Source: Bimastos eiseni | Taxonomy: Eukaryota; Annelida; Clitellata; Crassiclitellata; Lumbricidae | Direction: 5' to 3' | NCBI GenBank assembly: GCA_959347315.1 | Contig: OY365809.1 | Coordinates: 7,480,853-7,544,852 of the forward strand | DNA length: 64,000 nt | Shown here: positions 34,469 to 64,000 of the stretch, piece by piece | How positions within the stretch are numbered: the first letter of the stretch is position 1 | How the letters are laid out: each line of letters starts with the position of its first letter | The notes under the pieces: generated by a model | The model's input: the letters and a program-made list of their open reading frames with translations, nothing else | Databases searched by the model: none | Told to the model about the DNA's origin: nothing | Program-made: the position numbers and the translations under genes

Positions 34469-35168
34469 TAGAGCTCTACCAAATTCACTTTTTGCCCAAT
34501 TATTTCATTTGCTGATACCGATTATTTCATTGTGTTTCCCAAGATTTCCGGTTCCAAAAGATAGACCTACTGCTACTGCCTGTTGTTGTGATACAAGTAC
34601 AGCACTTGCTCCATAGGAGACATATATATGTAGTTGGGGACAAATCCTAGGCAGGCAATACAGATTAGACACACCGTCGACCTTGCATGACGGAGGAGAG
34701 AAAAGAGATATCTATGTAGCTGGATGCCTTCTTCTAACAGGCTTCACAATGATGCCATTCCCTCCCCACTTTTATTACATTCTGCTTTGACCTAAAATAA
34801 CGGCCAGCAGCAAGATGGGGCCAGCAGAAATTATCTGTGCCCATGGTAATTACTAATTACTCACTCTGCACAACACCTATGTTGACACTTTCCCACGGTC
34901 TATACTAGCACAATTCCTACTGGGTGGTCTGAAGCAGCCAAGCTCGATGAAGCCCGAGCTAACACGCTATGGGAACGAAATACTGTCCTTCACAGACCCA
35001 ATTATGTTGCTTGATGTCGTCATTTTGCTCTTATAGACTGAAAACAATATCATAAAATACAGAACAAATTTTTTATTGGTGCCGATTATCTTGCCGATAT
35101 CCGATACCACTGATATTTCTATAATCGGCACCGATTATAAGTGCTGCCGATGTATCAATACAGCTCTA
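34469..35168. mobile_element. hAT-like non-autonomous element, 700 bp
   Basis: Ends TAGAGCTCTACCAA and ATCAATACAGCTCTA form inverted repeats (TAGAGCTgta type). The flanking 8-bp sequences ATCTTGAG and ATCTTGCC fit a target-site duplication with two changes. Both ends carry GCCGATTAT-type subterminal repeats. No transposase frame. It lies just upstream of the zinc-finger gene. Confidence 0.7.
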
Positions 35169-35194
35169 ATCTTGCCTCACCGGGTCTTCTTAAT

Positions 35195-35285
35195 GCCTTT
35201 TCTCTGATATGACTGAGGTCGGACCGGGAGTGCCTCTGAGTAGATTTTTTGAAGAGGTGCTATACTAAGTTTCATTGATTGACTG
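35195..35285 (+). repeat. LINE-tail repeat with (TTGA)n end
   Basis: GAGTGCCTCTGAGTAGATT then GAAGAGGTGCTATACTAAG and a TTTCATTGATTGACTG tail: a plus-strand copy of the hairpin tail family also seen at 59480. Confidence 0.6.
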
Positions 35286-37314
35286 TTGAATATGAATAGC
35301 AATTCAATTAAACACAATGGCGTATCTGTAGCGTGGTGGAGGGGCAGTGAACCAAAGACTGAGTTGGTGGCTCCAAACACTGTAGTCTAATCCCTTGCAT
35401 TAAGTCCAGCCTCACAGACGATCTATCTGCACAAATTTCATGGGTATTAATAATTTCGCAGAGCACACATAGCTGCATCACTGGTTAATAGGTGGGATCT
35501 GTCAGAATCCCAGACTCGATTCAAAAGTGTTGAAAATGCTCAACTCACTGAATTCCTGAAAACAATTGTTATAGCAAGGATTCAAATTATGAAAACTAGC
35601 ATGGACTAGTCGACCAATAAGCATCGTGAGGGTCGGTAAGGGTCAGGTTAGGGTCAATTTGGTTTTTAGATAAATATGAAAAACCTTAGGCCACAGAAGT
35701 CATTTTTCCGAGCGTTGAGTGACCGAAGTTTCGGCCGCAAATGTACCAAGCATAAACTAAACACCAGCGCTATAACAAAAGTCAATTTACTATGGAAAGT
35801 AGCATAGCACAGATCTATCACCACGGTCATTGTTTAGCAATAAAGAACCGTTTCTGTAAGCACTAACTACTTACGATGCGTAAGTGAATCAGACTTTAAA
35901 AGATGCATAAACATCTTCAAAATAAGAAAAGAGAAAAATATTAGGAAAATACATCAATGTTCAAGCGGAAATGATCATGATATCAACCATTGAACTGTTA
36001 TCAACCAACCGTATAATGATCTAGGCTAAATTTGTAGCGCAATAATTATGAATCTTGACAAAACGTGTTAATTGTAGATGTACACATTTTGCAGTTACTG
36101 AATACTGAAAGCGTCTGAATAGGAGTACGCCAGTGTACATTTTCAATATTTAAGATCACTACAATGCCTGCAACTTTAAATCTAAAATCATGGCCGTAAA
36201 CCCGTAAATTCAACGTCATTACACACACTATAAATTTATCTGCAGTCGTACTGCGGTTTGTCAGTTTGAAATTAAACGAAGATTATAGTTATTATTAATA
36301 AATTATGCATGTCTTGCAATCTCTGCACAATTATACGTATTACTCAACACTTAAAACTTTTTTGGTGCTACAAATCCTATTATGGGCAGGGCTGTACAAT
36401 TTGTTCAAATAACTTAATTGTTTAGGCTCTTTTTTCTTCAAACCTACAAGTCGCAAAGGTACCATGTTTCTTAGAGCTTTTTTCGGTTTAAAGTCAACGG
36501 TCCTAAATTAATTGGAATTCTTATATGAGACGTCCACGTGGCATTCTACGCTCACTGGATTCATCGGTAGTAAGAGTGTACTGAAGATAGTAAGTAGGTC
36601 TAGGCTCGTTAACTCGTCTACAGCTAACGTGAAGCAAACTATATCGATTTCTGAAATTCACAAGAATTCCGTGCAGATGCTACATATGATATGGCTGATG
36701 GCCATGGGAAATGCGATTTCTTCAAACCCGCAGTCTCAGTCACCGTTCTATTTCAGATGTTCGTGTCTTAAGAACTCTTAATCATAAACGTCTGAACACT
36801 CTTACTTTGCGTTTCCGCATAGTGAGAGCCCGTTTGCTAGCAATGCTAGGGCAACGACGATCGAGCAATTGAGCAATAATTTAATAGGTCAGAACTGAGA
36901 ATTTCTCTATTGTGTGTTTGAGGTGCTGCATTACATTACCGTCACACTGACTCACTTTTAAATGTTGAAGAAATTAGGAATTTATTAGTACTATTGTGTG
37001 TTTGAGCAAGATGATTTTAACCTAGGCACATCATAGGAGAGCGATAACATAAGACTTTCGGAAGTGGCGATGTTTATATATAGTAAATGTTTTATTCTAA
37101 ATTATGTATGATATCTTTGGGCAACGCCTATGCACGATAGACGTCTTGCGTAGGACGTCTGATTTGGTTAAATAGACGAAGAATGGCTTCAAATAATTTG
37201 TTTGCGGCGTAAACTGCAGCCAAGGCTGCTGTAGCGAATTCTTTAATTGCTATTCTATGTTCTGCTGTTGACTTGGAATATCGCATGAGCTTCGAAGGCT
37301 GATTTTGGCTGAAA
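35286..37314. other. Divergent promoter region between zinc-finger and ferlin genes
   Basis: About 2 kb with no recognisable exon. It should contain the ferlin promoter and perhaps 5' UTR. At about 36387 CAGGGCTGTACAATTTG looks like one hAT end without a partner. Otherwise unremarkable. Confidence 0.4.
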
Positions 37315-63697
<26,383 letters not shown>

Positions 63698-64000
63698 GTA
63701 TGTTCAGTTTTTTCTCAGATAACCAACCATTTGCATCCACTTTACTTCTTCGAAAAGCAACTAAGGATGCGCCTTCGAGAGGTCCTATAAGGCGCTATAT
63801 AAATAGTCTAATACTTACATACAATATGTTGGGAATAATTGTACAGAAGTTTAAATCAGTTGCAATTGATATTGGAAGTTTTTATTTTCTTTAAGTAAAA
63901 ACTTTATATATATTTTTTTAATTGAATATTTATTGATGAATATGTACTGCCTGTATTACTGTATGTTGTGATCCAAGGGAAGATAGCTTTGTAATATTTT
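63698..64000 (+). other. Start of ferlin intron 12
   Basis: Begins with a GTATGT donor at 63698. Near 63770 CGAGAGGTCCTATAAGGCGC is another short piece of the AGCGCC tail family. No further exon before the window edge. Confidence 0.6.

Overview
The window is animal nuclear DNA. Its genes have many spliced exons with GT-AG introns. They encode metazoan-type proteins: a ferlin, a FAM184 coiled-coil protein, a calmodulin-like protein, and a von Willebrand A/EGF membrane receptor. tRNA-derived SINEs, L2/CR1-like LINE fragments, hAT-like non-autonomous DNA elements and long microsatellites fill the spaces. AT-richness, intron sizes and repeat types fit a marine invertebrate; I cannot fix the phylum from sequence alone (a sponge or another early-branching lineage is possible, but that is a guess).

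Layout. (1) 1914-9006, + strand: eleven 3' exons of a FAM184-like coiled-coil gene, ending in the diagnostic C-terminus. (2) 9866-13115, - strand: a complete five-exon calmodulin-like gene with an ATG-only first exon and a 19-nt microexon, tail-to-tail with FAM184. (3) 18150-26222, + strand, head-to-head with gene 2: an eight-exon gene for an ~805-residue single-pass membrane protein with signal peptide, vWA domain, Cys-rich module, three EGF repeats, transmembrane helix, polybasic juxtamembrane segment and a complete profilin-like domain as its intracellular C-terminus. This is the standout of the window. (4) 28.2-31.0 kb: a transposon-rich interval with two hAT-like elements and a decayed antisense LINE. 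(5) 31711-34365, - strand: an unspliced 884-codon C2H2 zinc-finger protein. (6) 37315 to beyond the right edge, + strand: the first twelve coding exons of a ferlin (C2A, C2B, FerI, start of C2C), with introns of 7.1 and 9.7 kb full of satellites, minisatellites, SINEs, hAT and piggyBac-like elements.

These are independent eukaryotic genes, not an operon. Three touch calcium or membrane/cytoskeleton biology (calmodulin-like, ferlin, profilin receptor), but nothing in the sequence shows that they work together. In gene 3 the extracellular adhesion modules and the cytoplasmic actin-regulator fold lie in one open reading frame with matching splice phases, which suggests a receptor coupled directly to actin or proline-rich partners.

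All splice sites were assigned by eye from consensus, phase and homology. No transcript or database search was available.
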